Assembly: GCA_009785335.1 (NCBI GenBank)
Contig: WQWM01000006.1
Coordinates: 1-64,000, forward strand
Length of the DNA: 64,000 nucleotides
Direction: 5' to 3'
From: Oscillospiraceae bacterium
GTDB lineage: Bacteria > Bacillota > Clostridia > Oscillospirales > Acutalibacteraceae
Both the position numbers and the translations under genes were made by a program. Under the pieces are notes generated by a model. It saw nothing but the letters and a program-made list of their open reading frames with translations. It was not told where the DNA came from and did no database searches. Below are positions 44,637 to 53,033 of this stretch, in pieces (positions within the stretch are counted from its first letter, which is position 1; every line of letters starts with the position of its first letter).

Positions 44637-45437
44637 ATGCCCGCAACCAAGACGGTGCTGTCGTTTGGCCTGGTGGCCATTCCCATTGCGCTGCACACCG
44701 CCACGCAGGAAAACGACATCGGTTTTCGCCAGCTGCACAAGGCTGACCACAGCCGCATTCGCTATAAAAAAGTGTGCGAGGGCTGCAACAAAGAGGTTAA
44801 ACAAAGCGACATTGTGCGCGGCTATGAGTATGAAAAAGATCATTATGTTATCGTGAGCGATGAAGAACTTGAGGCCATCAAGACGGAAAAAGAGAAGGCC
44901 ATTACCATTCTGCATTTTGTGCAGGAGAGCGAAATTTCGAGCATTTGCTACGCCAAGGCATACTACGCTCAGGCACTGCCTGGCGGCGAAAAAGCCTTCG
45001 AATTGCTGCGCCAAGCCCTGCAACAAGAACAGCGCGTGGCCGTGGGCAAAACCGTGCTGAGCACCAAAGAAACCCTCATGGCGATTTTTGCGCAGGAGGA
45101 TGGCCTGTTGCTGCAAACGATGTTTTTCGCTGATGAAATCAAGGCGATGCCCGCCGCAAAAGCTGCCCCAAAAGTCACCGCACAAGAACTCAACATGGCG
45201 AAAAAACTGCTGCAAACCATGGATGCACCCTTTGATTTGGCTGATTACCACGATGAATATCAGGCGAAGCTGCGCCAGCTGCTGGAGAGTAAAATCACGG
45301 GCGAGGACATGGCTATGCCGAAGAAAACTGGTCAGGTGAATGTCGCAGACCTTATGGATGCTTTTCGACAAAGCATTGAGCAGCAGCAAAAACCAGCAAA
45401 GAAAAAGCCGCAAGCGAAGAAGGCGGCGAAGAAGTAG
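44637..45437 (+). CDS. ku: Ku protein for non-homologous end joining
   Basis: DNA-end-binding homodimer, 266 residues. Start MPATKTVLSFGLVAIPIALHTATQE is the bacterial Ku signature; continues FRQLHKADHSRIRYKKVCEGCNKEV (one CxxC) and GYEYEKDHYVIVSDEELEAI, with a Lys/Ala-rich tail (KPAKKKPQAKKAAKK) as in many bacterial Ku proteins. ATG at 44637 after aaaggagggtgattct. Partner ligD is divergently encoded. NHEJ is common in spore formers, where it repairs breaks during germination. Confidence 0.95.
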   Translation: MPATKTVLSFGLVAIPIALHTATQENDIGFRQLHKADHSRIRYKKVCEGCNKEVKQSDIVRGYEYEKDHYVIVSDEELEAIKTEKEKAITILHFVQESEISSICYAKAYYAQALPGGEKAFELLRQALQQEQRVAVGKTVLSTKETLMAIFAQEDGLLLQTMFFADEIKAMPAAKAAPKVTAQELNMAKKLLQTMDAPFDLADYHDEYQAKLRQLLESKITGEDMAMPKKTGQVNVADLMDAFRQSIEQQQKPAKKKPQAKKAAKK

Positions 45438-45458
45438 GGGGCTTTTTTGTGTTAGGGC

Positions 45459-45487
45459 TTGTGTTCTGCCAATGTTTATAGTATAAT
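45459..45487 (+). promoter_or_regulatory. Promoter for the GH30 gene
   Basis: TTGTGT (45459-45464), 17 bp, TATAAT (45482-45487), 27 bases before the ATG. Confidence 0.75.
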
Positions 45488-45514
45488 GGTATTATCCTAG
45501 AATAGGAGTGTACC

Positions 45515-46864
45515 ATGAAACAAGTGAAATTGAAACTGAATCCAGCAAAGAGCTACCAAACCATTGAAGGCTTTGGCGCCAGCGGTGCATGGTGGGCACA
45601 ATTCGTTGGCGGCTGGCCGGACGAAACGCGCCGCGAAATCATGCGCTTGCTTTATCACAAAGAGCACGGCCTTGGCATGCAAATTTATCGCTATAACCTA
45701 GGCGGCGGTTCAAAAGAAAGCGGCAACGGCCGGTTCGATAACCTCAACCGCAAGGCCTCAAGTTTCCTCAAGGCGGATAGTGATGACTATGACTGGTCGC
45801 GCGATGCTGAAGCCGTTTGGTGCATGAAAGAAGCCGTGGCTAACGGCGCAGATGAAGTGGTGCTGTTTGTGAATTCCCCACCTGAACGCTGGACGAAAAG
45901 TGGCTTGACCAAAGGAAAGTATTTTTTGTGTGCAAATTTACCGCGCAAGAATGAGTTAAAATTCACTACATATATGCTGGATGTGACAGAGCATTTTCTG
46001 GCACAGGGACTGCCGGTGAAGGTGCTTTCGCCCATCAACGAGCCATTCGGCCCGTGGATTGACAAGCTGGCCGGGCAAGAGGGCTGCCACTATCGCGCCC
46101 ATGGTGTGCGGCGGCTGCTGCGCCTGTTTGCCCGGGAAATGGATAAACGCCCCGTGCTGGATGGCATGATGCTTTCGGGCGCAGAAATGAACGACTTGCG
46201 CTACATGAACAAAACCTACACTCGTGCGGTGCTGGGCGACAAAACAGTGCGCACAAGGGTAGATGGCATTGATGTGCACGGCTATGTGCTAAAACCCCTA
46301 GCGTGGCGCAAAAGCAAAGACGTGAAGCGTCGCTTTCGCAAATGGATGAATCGCAAATACCCAGGGCAGCCCATTCGCATGAGCGAGTGGACCGAAATGC
46401 AAGGCGGGCGTGACTACGGCATGCAGTCAGCGCTAACCCTGGCGAACGAGGTATGGGAAGACCTGACCATCATGGATGTGGTAAGCTGGCAAAAGTGGAT
46501 AGCAGTGTCGGAAGTGGACTATAGCGATGGCCTGATCTATGTTGATCAAGAAAAGCAGACCTACGATATTCCCAAGCGTTACTATGCCTATGGGCAGTTC
46601 ACCAAGTTTGTGCCGCGCGGCGCACAGCGCATTGAAATCAAGGGCGTGCCCGATGAACTGCAAGCCGTCGCCTTCAACTGTGGCACCCACACGGCGGTGA
46701 TATTCATCAATCACACAAGCTCGGCCATGGCTATTTCGCTGGGCAACGGTAGTGCGCAATTGATTGAAACGAATGAAGAAAAAAGCCTGCACCGCAGCGA
46801 GATTGACTTAGCGGGTTTTAGCATTGCGGCGAAGAGCGTGAACACGGTAGTGATTCGTGCGTAA
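45515..46864 (+). CDS. GH30-family glycoside hydrolase
   Basis: 449 residues, no signal peptide, so likely acts on imported oligosaccharides. (beta/alpha)8 core: IEGFGASGAWWAQ, IYRYNLGGGS, FVNSPPERWTKSG, general acid in LSPINEPFGPW, nucleophile in RMSEWTEMQGG, followed by a C-terminal beta domain (about 355-449). Family members include beta-glucosidase, beta-xylosidase, beta-1,6-galactanase and glucuronoxylanase; subfamily cannot be set by eye. RBS aggagtgtacc. Confidence 0.85.
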   Translation: MKQVKLKLNPAKSYQTIEGFGASGAWWAQFVGGWPDETRREIMRLLYHKEHGLGMQIYRYNLGGGSKESGNGRFDNLNRKASSFLKADSDDYDWSRDAEAVWCMKEAVANGADEVVLFVNSPPERWTKSGLTKGKYFLCANLPRKNELKFTTYMLDVTEHFLAQGLPVKVLSPINEPFGPWIDKLAGQEGCHYRAHGVRRLLRLFAREMDKRPVLDGMMLSGAEMNDLRYMNKTYTRAVLGDKTVRTRVDGIDVHGYVLKPLAWRKSKDVKRRFRKWMNRKYPGQPIRMSEWTEMQGGRDYGMQSALTLANEVWEDLTIMDVVSWQKWIAVSEVDYSDGLIYVDQEKQTYDIPKRYYAYGQFTKFVPRGAQRIEIKGVPDELQAVAFNCGTHTAVIFINHTSSAMAISLGNGSAQLIETNEEKSLHRSEIDLAGFSIAAKSVNTVVIRA

Positions 46865-46892
46865 TGTTTTTGACCGTCCCCGTGTCATAAAA

Positions 46893-46926
46893 ATCCATGG
46901 GCGGCAGATTGCCGCCCCTACACGAG
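46893..46926. repeat. Single D hairpin whose end supplies a ribosome binding site
   Basis: atgggcggcagattgccgcc followed by cctacacgagaggtag; the gagagg at the repeat edge lies about 12 bases before the yigZ ATG at 46939. Confidence 0.65.
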
Positions 46927-46938
46927 AGGTAGTGGTCT

Positions 46939-47298
46939 ATGACAACCCCCATCGAAATCATCGAGAAAAAATCGCGCTTTTTGGGCTATGCCGCGCAGGT
47001 AGCTAGCGAAGATGAAGCCAAGGCATTCATCGCCCAAGTTGCTGCACAGCACAAAAAAGCACGGCATGTTGCGTTTGCTTATGTTTTCCCGCACACCGCG
47101 AAAATGCACGACGACGGCGAACCGCGCGGCACCGCCGGGTTGCCCATATATAATGCGATTACGCGCAGAGAATTAACCGGGGTAGTGGTTGTGGTGGTGC
47201 GGTATTTCGGCGGCACGCTGCTGGGCAAAGGCGGGCTGATACGGGCCTATGGCAAAGCGGCGGGATTGGCGATTGCAGAAATTGTTCTATCTAAGTAA
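46939..47298 (+). CDS. YigZ/IMPACT-family protein, single domain
   Basis: 119 residues. IEKKSRFLGYAAQV, KKARHVAFAYVF, DDGEPRGTAGLPI and VVVVVRYFGGTLLGKGGLIRAYGKAA are the UPF0029 core. The C-terminal DUF1949 domain present in E. coli YigZ is absent; the protein ends shortly after the core, which is a natural short form in some Firmicutes. Role unsettled (translation-related). Confidence 0.9.
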   Translation: MTTPIEIIEKKSRFLGYAAQVASEDEAKAFIAQVAAQHKKARHVAFAYVFPHTAKMHDDGEPRGTAGLPIYNAITRRELTGVVVVVVRYFGGTLLGKGGLIRAYGKAAGLAIAEIVLSK

Positions 47299-47363
47299 AA
47301 AAGGGTTGCATTTTGTGGCAAAATGTGAGAAAATAGGAGCATCAAATTTTAGGGGGGCCAAAA

Positions 47364-48311
47364 ATGAATGCATGGATGTGGCTTATTATCACAGCGATTG
47401 CAGCCGTTTTATTAGCTGTGGCTTGGATTGTATGCAAGGTTAGAGAATGGCGCGCCGCAGAATATATTTTAGGTACCCTTGCAGCTATTGGTTTTGTTGT
47501 CACGATAGTCGCATTGATGCTTGCCTTATTCCCTGGTTTGTTGTCATCACCATCTCCGGAAGACGAGCCTTCGGACGAAATCGCAACGCAGCAAGCACTA
47601 ATGCCAGAAGATTTCGGTATGCACGTGGAAGAGGAAAGGTTTTGGTATGAGAGTGGCCATGATGAGATTGATGAAGGTTTTTGGCTTCGTTTTGATGTTA
47701 ATCTAGGTGCGCTCGGCGGACACAATATACATTATACGGCGGTGCTTCTAGATCTTGATGAAGTGGAAGTCGATCGCTGGGACGAAGGAGAACGTCAAAC
47801 TACAAGAAATATTGGGCATGGGATTTCGACTTTTACATTTTGGATGAGTCCAGCTAGGTCTGAAAATCGGCTGAGAATCGGGCATACATACACATTTAGA
47901 GTGATTGGCACAGTTGAGGGGCACACCCCGCAATTCTTTGAATTTGATTTTACACACACGCACGATCGATTTATGGGAGCCAATTTGGTTGGGCGCGAAT
48001 ACACAAACTTCGATGAAATTGGTGTGTATAAATTTTTTGTGCTAGACTTGTATGCGACGAATAATCATGATGTATTCTATAACGTAGAATTGTTTGCTGA
48101 TGACAACCTTGTGCGAAATTGGACAGTTATTTCGGTCTCAAGCGACCAAAGGGAACGCCGCATGACGCATCAGTTAACTCCAGATTATGTTGAAAAAATG
48201 GAAATCGGAAACACTTACACAATTCGTGTAACTGGCCACATTTTCGATGAAAATAACGAAGTGATGCAAACCCGAATGTTTAACTTTGACTTTGTGCATG
48301 AGCAAAGTTAG
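47364..48311 (+). CDS. Membrane protein with two Ig-like extracellular units, unknown function
   Basis: 315 residues. Two N-terminal membrane segments (~4-22 and ~35-58), an acidic linker, then two similar beta-rich units (~85-190 and ~200-310), each ending RIGHTYTFRVIGTVEG or EIGNTYTIRVTGHIFD followed by F(E/N)FDF(T/V)H. The pair looks like an internal duplication. Codon use is more AT-rich than that of the flanking enzymes. Terminator downstream at 48323-48350. No family recognised. Confidence 0.6.
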   Translation: MNAWMWLIITAIAAVLLAVAWIVCKVREWRAAEYILGTLAAIGFVVTIVALMLALFPGLLSSPSPEDEPSDEIATQQALMPEDFGMHVEEERFWYESGHDEIDEGFWLRFDVNLGALGGHNIHYTAVLLDLDEVEVDRWDEGERQTTRNIGHGISTFTFWMSPARSENRLRIGHTYTFRVIGTVEGHTPQFFEFDFTHTHDRFMGANLVGREYTNFDEIGVYKFFVLDLYATNNHDVFYNVELFADDNLVRNWTVISVSSDQRERRMTHQLTPDYVEKMEIGNTYTIRVTGHIFDENNEVMQTRMFNFDFVHEQS

Positions 48312-48322
48312 TAATCGCATAC

Positions 48323-48350
48323 AAACCACATCCCTGAGGTGTGGTTTTTT
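48323..48350 (+). terminator. Terminator after the 315-residue membrane protein
   Basis: aaaccaca / tgtggttt stem, loop tccctgagg, then ttttttg. Confidence 0.85.
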
Positions 48351-48364
48351 GTTATTTCTCGGAA

Positions 48365-48410
48365 TTTTTGCGAAAAAACACTTGCAATTTTCGCCAAGAT
48401 GCGGTATAAT
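48365..48410 (+). promoter_or_regulatory. serC promoter with upstream element shared with 50957-51002
   Basis: TTGCAA (48382-48387), 17 bp, TATAAT (48405-48410). The stretch just upstream (tttttgcgaaaa, then acacttgcaattt) is nearly identical to the one before the gene at 51049. Confidence 0.82.
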
Positions 48411-48466
48411 AGATTATTATTGATTTTTGCGCGCTGGTTTAAAGCGAGAAAGGAAACAAAACAAAC

Positions 48467-49546
48467 ATGGCAAGAGTATTCAATTTTTCCGCAGGTCCAT
48501 CCATGCTGCCCGAAAGCGTGCTCAACCGCGCTGCCGCCGAAATGCTTGACTATGCAGGCAGCGGCCAAAGTGTGATGGAAATGTCGCACCGCAGCAAGGT
48601 GTATGACGAAATCATCGTGGGCGCACAACAGCTGCTGCGCGAAGTGATGAACATACCCGACAACTACAAGGTGCTGTTTGTGCAGGGCGGCGCATCGCTG
48701 CAGTTTGCAGCCATTCCGCTGAACCTGATGACCACCGGCTGCGCAGACTACATCGTTACCGGGCAATTTAGCGGCAAGGCGCACAAAGAGGCGCAAAAGT
48801 ATGGTCTGGCCAACTGCATTGCAAGCAGCAAAGAGCAGAACTTCACCACCATCCCCCATGTGACCGCCGCCGACCTGACCCCCGGCTCAGACTATTTGCA
48901 CATTTGCCACAACAACACCATTTTCGGCAGTAAATATGCAGAACTGCCCGCCACAGGCAATGTGCCGCTGGTGGCAGATGTGAGTTCGAGCTTTTTGAGC
49001 GAACCCATGGACGTGAGCAAGTTCGGTGTGCTTTACGGCGGCGCGCAAAAGAACGTGGCTCCCGCAGGGTTGACGATTGTGATTGTGCGCGAAGATCTGC
49101 TGGGCAAAGCCCGCGCCAACACGCCCGACGTGATGAACTGGCAACTGATGGCCGAAAACGACAGCATGCTCAACACACCGCCGTGTTGGTCGATTTATGT
49201 GTGCAAATTGGTGCTGGAGTGGATTATCCAGCTGGGCGGGCTGACCGTGATGCAGCAACGCAATGAATATAAAGCCAAGCTGCTGTATGATTACTTGGAT
49301 AAAAGCGCGATGTTCAGCAACCCGGTGGAACCGAAATATCGCAGCCTGATGAACGTGACCTTCGTGGCAAAAAGCGATGAACTGAACAACCTGTTTGTGA
49401 AAGAAGCTGCAACAGCAGGTTTTGTGAACCTGAAGGGCCACCGCTCGGTGGGCGGCATGCGCGCAAGCATCTACAACGCCATGCCCGTGGAAGGCCTTGA
49501 GCAGCTGGTGCAGTTCATGGCAGACTTTGAGCGTAAGTACGCGTAG
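48467..49546 (+). CDS. serC: Phosphoserine aminotransferase
   Basis: PLP enzyme of serine synthesis (3-phosphohydroxypyruvate to phosphoserine), 359 residues. NFSAGPSMLPESVL start, VLFVQGGASLQFAAIPLNL, DVSSSFLSEPMDVSKF and PLP lysine in LYGGAQKNVAPAGLTIVIV (about residue 194), TPPCWSIYV, GGMRASIYNAMP. Next gene, serA, encodes the preceding step in the same direction. RBS agaaaggaaacaaaaca. Confidence 0.95.
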   Translation: MARVFNFSAGPSMLPESVLNRAAAEMLDYAGSGQSVMEMSHRSKVYDEIIVGAQQLLREVMNIPDNYKVLFVQGGASLQFAAIPLNLMTTGCADYIVTGQFSGKAHKEAQKYGLANCIASSKEQNFTTIPHVTAADLTPGSDYLHICHNNTIFGSKYAELPATGNVPLVADVSSSFLSEPMDVSKFGVLYGGAQKNVAPAGLTIVIVREDLLGKARANTPDVMNWQLMAENDSMLNTPPCWSIYVCKLVLEWIIQLGGLTVMQQRNEYKAKLLYDYLDKSAMFSNPVEPKYRSLMNVTFVAKSDELNNLFVKEAATAGFVNLKGHRSVGGMRASIYNAMPVEGLEQLVQFMADFERKYA

Positions 49547-49552
49547 CTATTT

Positions 49553-49673
49553 GCAACTTTTTTGAAAAAAAGTTGCGCAAAAAACTTTAGTCGCTTCGCG
49601 GTGCTTATAAGCACATATAAATCTCCGCGCGTAGCGCGACTAGGTTTTTTGGTTCTTTTTTGCAAAAAAGAAC
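49553..49673. repeat. Two A hairpins between serC and serA
   Basis: gcaactttttt / aaaaaagttgc at 49553-49576 and ggttctttttt / aaaaaagaac at 49651-49673, joined by tagtcgcttcgcggtgc and gcgcgtagcgcga. They could reduce read-through into serA. Confidence 0.8.
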
Positions 49674-49689
49674 AAGAAAGGATTTAAGC

Positions 49690-50826
49690 ATGAAAATTCT
49701 AACACTCAACAAAATCGCGGCCTGTGGGCTGGCACAATTTCCGGCGCACTACACCTGTGGCGACGACATTGCCGCACCTGATGCCGTGATGGTGCGCAGT
49801 GCAAGCATGCACGACATGCCCCTTGACCCTGCCACCGCAGCGATTGCCAGAGCCGGTGCCGGATACAACAACATTCCCGTGGATGCCTGCACGCAGGCGG
49901 GTGTGTGCGTGTTCAACACGCCGGGTGCCAACGCCAATGCGGTGAAAGAACTGGTGATCGCGGGGCTGTTTTTAAGCTCACGCAAAGTTTATGACGCGCT
50001 GAACTGGTGCCAAGAACTCAAAGGCAAAGGCGACGAAGTTGGCGCATTGGTCGAAAAAGGCAAAGGCGCGTTCGGCGGACCGGAAATCGCTGGAAAGACG
50101 CTTGGGCTGATTGGCTTGGGTGCGATTGGCAGCTTGACGGCAAACGCTGCTGCTGCATTGGGCATGCGCGTGATTGGCTGTGACCCGTATATCAGCGAAG
50201 AGGTGCGTGCATCGCTTGATGCCAGCATTCAGTTGGTTGACACTTGGGATGATGTGCTTGCGCAAAGCGATTACATTAGCTTGAATGTGCCGCTGACTGC
50301 ACAAACAAAGGGTGCATTCAATGCCGAAGCCTTCGCCAAAGCAAAAGACGGTTTGCGACTGCTGAACTTTGCCCGTGCCGCGCTGGTGAATGACACCGAC
50401 CTAGTTGCTGCGCTGCAAAGCGGCAAAGTGGCGGCTTATGTCACAGACTTCCCCACAGACGAAGTTATCGGTGTGTCGGGTGTCACGGCGATTCCCCATC
50501 TGGGTGCATCTACGCCCGAAAGCGAAGATAATTGTGCTGTGATGGCCGCACAGCAAATCACGGCATACTTAGAAACTGGCGCGGTGAAAAACAGCGTGAA
50601 TCTGCCTGCCACCAGTGTGGCTGCCAAGTTTAACCACCGTGTTTGTGTGGTTCACACGGCCGCAGCAAAAGATGCTGTGCTGGCAGCCATTGGCAGTGTT
50701 GAACAGCTGACCAGCAATGTGCGCGGTGATGTGGCCTACACTGTGGCAGACACCGCTGCGGCTGTTGATGCGGCTGCGCTGGAAGGAATTCCCGGGGTGT
50801 TGCGCATGCGGTCTTTGGTAGGTTAA
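49690..50826 (+). CDS. serA: D-3-phosphoglycerate dehydrogenase
   Basis: First step of serine synthesis, 378 residues. NAD site KTLGLIGLGAIGSLTANAAAALGM (~145), catalytic Arg in LLNFARAALVND, and His in AIPHLGASTPESEDN. The C-terminal ~70 residues (RVCVVHTAAAKDAVLAAIGSV..) form a short ACT-like domain, the compact SerA type. ATG at 49690 after aaaggatttaagc; upstream codons translate the A hairpin. Confidence 0.94.
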   Translation: MKILTLNKIAACGLAQFPAHYTCGDDIAAPDAVMVRSASMHDMPLDPATAAIARAGAGYNNIPVDACTQAGVCVFNTPGANANAVKELVIAGLFLSSRKVYDALNWCQELKGKGDEVGALVEKGKGAFGGPEIAGKTLGLIGLGAIGSLTANAAAALGMRVIGCDPYISEEVRASLDASIQLVDTWDDVLAQSDYISLNVPLTAQTKGAFNAEAFAKAKDGLRLLNFARAALVNDTDLVAALQSGKVAAYVTDFPTDEVIGVSGVTAIPHLGASTPESEDNCAVMAAQQITAYLETGAVKNSVNLPATSVAAKFNHRVCVVHTAAAKDAVLAAIGSVEQLTSNVRGDVAYTVADTAAAVDAAALEGIPGVLRMRSLVG

Positions 50827-50849
50827 CAGCAATAAATTTGCAGTGCCAT

Positions 50850-50928
50850 GAAAAGAACACAGCGAAGCGACAGAGCCCCACCGCAGGTGGCACAGCGAAG
50901 CGACGGAGCCCACCGCAGGTGGTTAACC
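50850..50928. repeat. Two abutting E elements downstream of serA
   Basis: gaacacagcgaagcgacaga, ccaccgcaggtgg, then gcacagcgaagcgacggag and a second ccaccgcaggtgg. Shows that E copies can be joined in direct tandem. Confidence 0.85.
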
Positions 50929-50956
50929 ATTTGTAAACAATACAGGGAATTGCTGC

Positions 50957-51002
50957 TTTTTTGCGAAAAACACTTGCAATTTGCACGCAATCGTGGTACA
51001 AT
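50957..51002 (+). promoter_or_regulatory. Promoter of the small secreted protein, with serC-like upstream element
   Basis: TTGCAA (50974-50979), 17 bp, TACAAT (50997-51002); upstream ttttttgcgaaaaacac as at serC. Confidence 0.8.
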
Positions 51003-51048
51003 AGGGAGCAGAAGAAGAAGCTATTATGAAAAACGGAGGAGATTCTCT

Positions 51049-51465
51049 ATGTTCAAAAAAAGTTTGGCCCTGTTGCTCGGCGCATTGATCGCGTTTTCGT
51101 TTGCCATGGTGGCAAGTGCCGAAACCTATGACTATAGCCCTGTTGCCATCGAAGAATTTGCTGAGGCAGAACTTGTACCCGATGCCTTTTATTTCCTTGA
51201 TGGCTTTGCCGAGGTGGAGATTGAACCCACGTTCATTTATGTGCCCGAGTTCAACATCGGCAATTCCTTTTGGTGCGGGGTTGTGGCTATCCTCGGTTGG
51301 CCGCTGAATTTCATCGGCATAAACATGGGACGCCTTGCCGCTTGGTTGACTGACGTTGGCGCAGTAGAGGCTATCGGAACCGGCGCCGCTTGGCTCGGCA
51401 CAGCAGCTGCTGCAGTGACAATCGTCTTTTTGGTGATCAACATTATCCAAAGTTTTGGCAATTAA
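51049..51465 (+). CDS. Small secreted/membrane protein, unknown
   Basis: 138 residues. Signal peptide (SLALLLGALIAFSFAMVASA), an acidic middle (~22-65, VAIEEFAEAELVPDAF) and a hydrophobic C-terminal half with a membrane segment (~112-133, AAWLGTAAAAVTIVFLVINII). RBS ggaggagattctct. No family recognised. Its promoter shares an element with serC. Confidence 0.65.
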   Translation: MFKKSLALLLGALIAFSFAMVASAETYDYSPVAIEEFAEAELVPDAFYFLDGFAEVEIEPTFIYVPEFNIGNSFWCGVVAILGWPLNFIGINMGRLAAWLTDVGAVEAIGTGAAWLGTAAAAVTIVFLVINIIQSFGN

Positions 51466-51480
51466 GTAAATTAGACAATT

Positions 51481-51510
51481 TTGCCCGGCGGCATTGCTGC
51501 CGGGTATAAT
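51481..51510 (+). promoter_or_regulatory. Hairpin/possible promoter before the small Cys protein
   Basis: A perfect stem cccggcggca / tgctgccggg (51484-51504) is followed by TATAATTATA rather than a T run; with TTGCCC (51481-51486) it could be a promoter, or the stem may attenuate the upstream transcript. Confidence 0.45.
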
Positions 51511-51527
51511 TATATGGAGGAACAGCG

Positions 51528-51701
51528 ATGGGTTTAGTCTATGACCTCGTGATTAACCGGGAATGCGAAAACTGCGTGCACGGTGAATATGACCTGCTGC
51601 AGGGGGCGTTTTTCTGCAACCTGCGAGACGATTTTCGTCCCGCCGACGACAGCGAAAAATGCCCCGACTTGCAAACGGAGGATGACGATGAGGCTAGATA
51701 A
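51528..51701 (+). CDS. 57-residue four-cysteine protein
   Basis: Short ORF with a good ribosome binding site (tggaggaacagcg). MGLVYDLVINRECENCVHGE then FFCNLRDDFRPADDSEKCPD: CxxC plus two further Cys spaced like a small zinc-binding protein. Its 3' end overlaps the next gene by 14 bases, including that gene's GGAGG site, which argues for real translation and coupling. Confidence 0.7.
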   Translation: MGLVYDLVINRECENCVHGEYDLLQGAFFCNLRDDFRPADDSEKCPDLQTEDDDEAR

Positions 51702-51924
51702 ATACTTGAAGGTATCGAGAATAGTCAAACGCCGCACTGTGGCCAACGAACTGTGCGATGCCAAGCGCGTGCAGGTCAATGGTCGTGTGGCTCGGGCGAG
51801 CTATGACGTGAAAATTGGCGACGAGATTCTCATCACCGGCGCAAATGAAATGCGCGTGCGGGTCATTAGCGTTTGCGAACACGCCACAAAGGAGACTGCG
51901 CTGGGCATGTTTGAGATGCTTTGA
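51688..51924 (+). CDS. rqcP: S4-domain RNA-binding protein, RqcP/YabO-like
   Basis: 78 residues. MRLDKYLKVSRIVKRRTVANELCDAKRVQVNG and ASYDVKIGDEI match B. subtilis YabO (RqcP) along its length; RqcP helps the ribosome quality-control tailing of stalled chains. ATG at 51688 lies six bases after ggagg; an in-frame ATG at 51682 abuts that site. In Bacillus it lies near divIC and yabP, which are not present here. Confidence 0.85.
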   Translation: MRLDKYLKVSRIVKRRTVANELCDAKRVQVNGRVARASYDVKIGDEILITGANEMRVRVISVCEHATKETALGMFEML

Positions 51925-51930
51925 TTTTTT

Positions 51931-52062
51931 GCTACTTTTTTGAAAAAAAGTAGCGCAAAAAACTTCATCCGCTTCGCGAGGGAGTTTTATGGGATTTTAA
52001 TAGGATAAGCAAAGCGACGAAAAAGTTCTTTTTGATTACTTTTTCTTTCAAGAAAAAGTAAT
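51931..52062. repeat. Two A hairpins with tail before the lipoprotein cluster
   Basis: gctactttttt / aaaaaagtagc at 51931-51954 and attactttttc / gaaaaagtaat at 52035-52062. The gap to 52190 holds also a gcgcaattgcgc palindrome (~52108) and no gene. Confidence 0.78.
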
Positions 52063-52189
52063 GCCTGCGCGGCGAGCGCAAATTTCGCAGGTGGTGCAAC
52101 CAATAGTTGCGCAATTGCGCACCGGAATTGGTAGCGCAAACGTAACCTTTTTGCTATACTGGAACAACAATTATAGAGGAGAAATGATT

Positions 52190-53011
52190 ATGCTGAAACG
52201 AATACTGGGGCTTGTGTTGGTGGCGGGGCTTTTGCTTATGCTCGGCGGATGTATCATTATTAACGGAGGACAAATTGGCATGCGAACAGTACGAGGTAAT
52301 CGTAATATCATAGAGCAAACATTCACCGTGGACGCAGAAAATTTGCCTGATTTTTCGACTCCGCCCAATGCAGAAGAAGGCGAAGTTTGGGATATGCTGA
52401 GCTTGACGGTGATGAACGTGAACTTGCACAATGTGCCCAACCAGCGCGGCCCCGAAATTATCATTAATGAATCGCTGGGCAACACATTCATTGTGCGCAC
52501 AGACGAAAACCTGTTTAACGAGTTCCACGTGGATGTGCGCGAGAACCGCGTGGATATCACTGGCTTTAACAGACGCCTGCGCAGCACTGAATTCACCATT
52601 GAAACCGGGCTGCCCTTCACACACATGCAATTTGATGGCGTGTGGAATATTACACACAATCACACCGGCGTGCCCTATGCACAGGTTTCCACACGCGGCG
52701 TGGTGAATGGCGAGTTCAACTTTGGTGCGCTGCAAGATGGCCTGAACGTGCAAGTGGAGGGCGTGGGCACCGTGCAGCTGCGTGGCAGTGCGCCTAACGC
52801 GTTCATTAGCGTGGAGGGCGTAGCCAACGTGCGTGCGTTTGATTTCATTGCCGAAAACGCCGAAGTGCGCGTGGACGGCGTGGGCTCGGTGGATGTTTAC
52901 GCCACCGAAACGCTAACAGCGCGTGTGCGCGGCGTGGGCACGGTTCGCTATGACGGCGGCGCAAGGGTGAACCGCGATGTGGAGGGCGTAGGTCGAGTTC
53001 GTGCGCGCTAA
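52190..53011 (+). CDS. GIN-domain (DUF2807-like) lipoprotein 1
   Basis: 273 residues. Lipoprotein signal (LVLVAGLLLMLGGC, lipid Cys at ~19). C-terminal part is a right-handed beta-helix-like array of short repeats with VEGVGTVQL, VEGVANVRAF, VDGVGSVDVY, VRGVGTVRYDG and VEGVGRV, the head-GIN/DUF2807 pattern. Surface adhesin-like proteins of this group have unknown ligands. First of three tandem paralogs. ATG at 52190 after gaggagaaatgatt. Stop codon lies against a fragment of E (taaccacctgcg). Confidence 0.82.
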   Translation: MLKRILGLVLVAGLLLMLGGCIIINGGQIGMRTVRGNRNIIEQTFTVDAENLPDFSTPPNAEEGEVWDMLSLTVMNVNLHNVPNQRGPEIIINESLGNTFIVRTDENLFNEFHVDVRENRVDITGFNRRLRSTEFTIETGLPFTHMQFDGVWNITHNHTGVPYAQVSTRGVVNGEFNFGALQDGLNVQVEGVGTVQLRGSAPNAFISVEGVANVRAFDFIAENAEVRVDGVGSVDVYATETLTARVRGVGTVRYDGGARVNRDVEGVGRVRAR

Positions 53012-53033
53012 CCACCTGCGAGGAGGAAGAATC

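Noticed and set aside
50827..51048. Riboswitch or T-box near serine/cysteine genes
   Set aside because: No recognisable specifier loop, T-box sequence or known riboswitch core upstream of serC, serA, cysK or metY.
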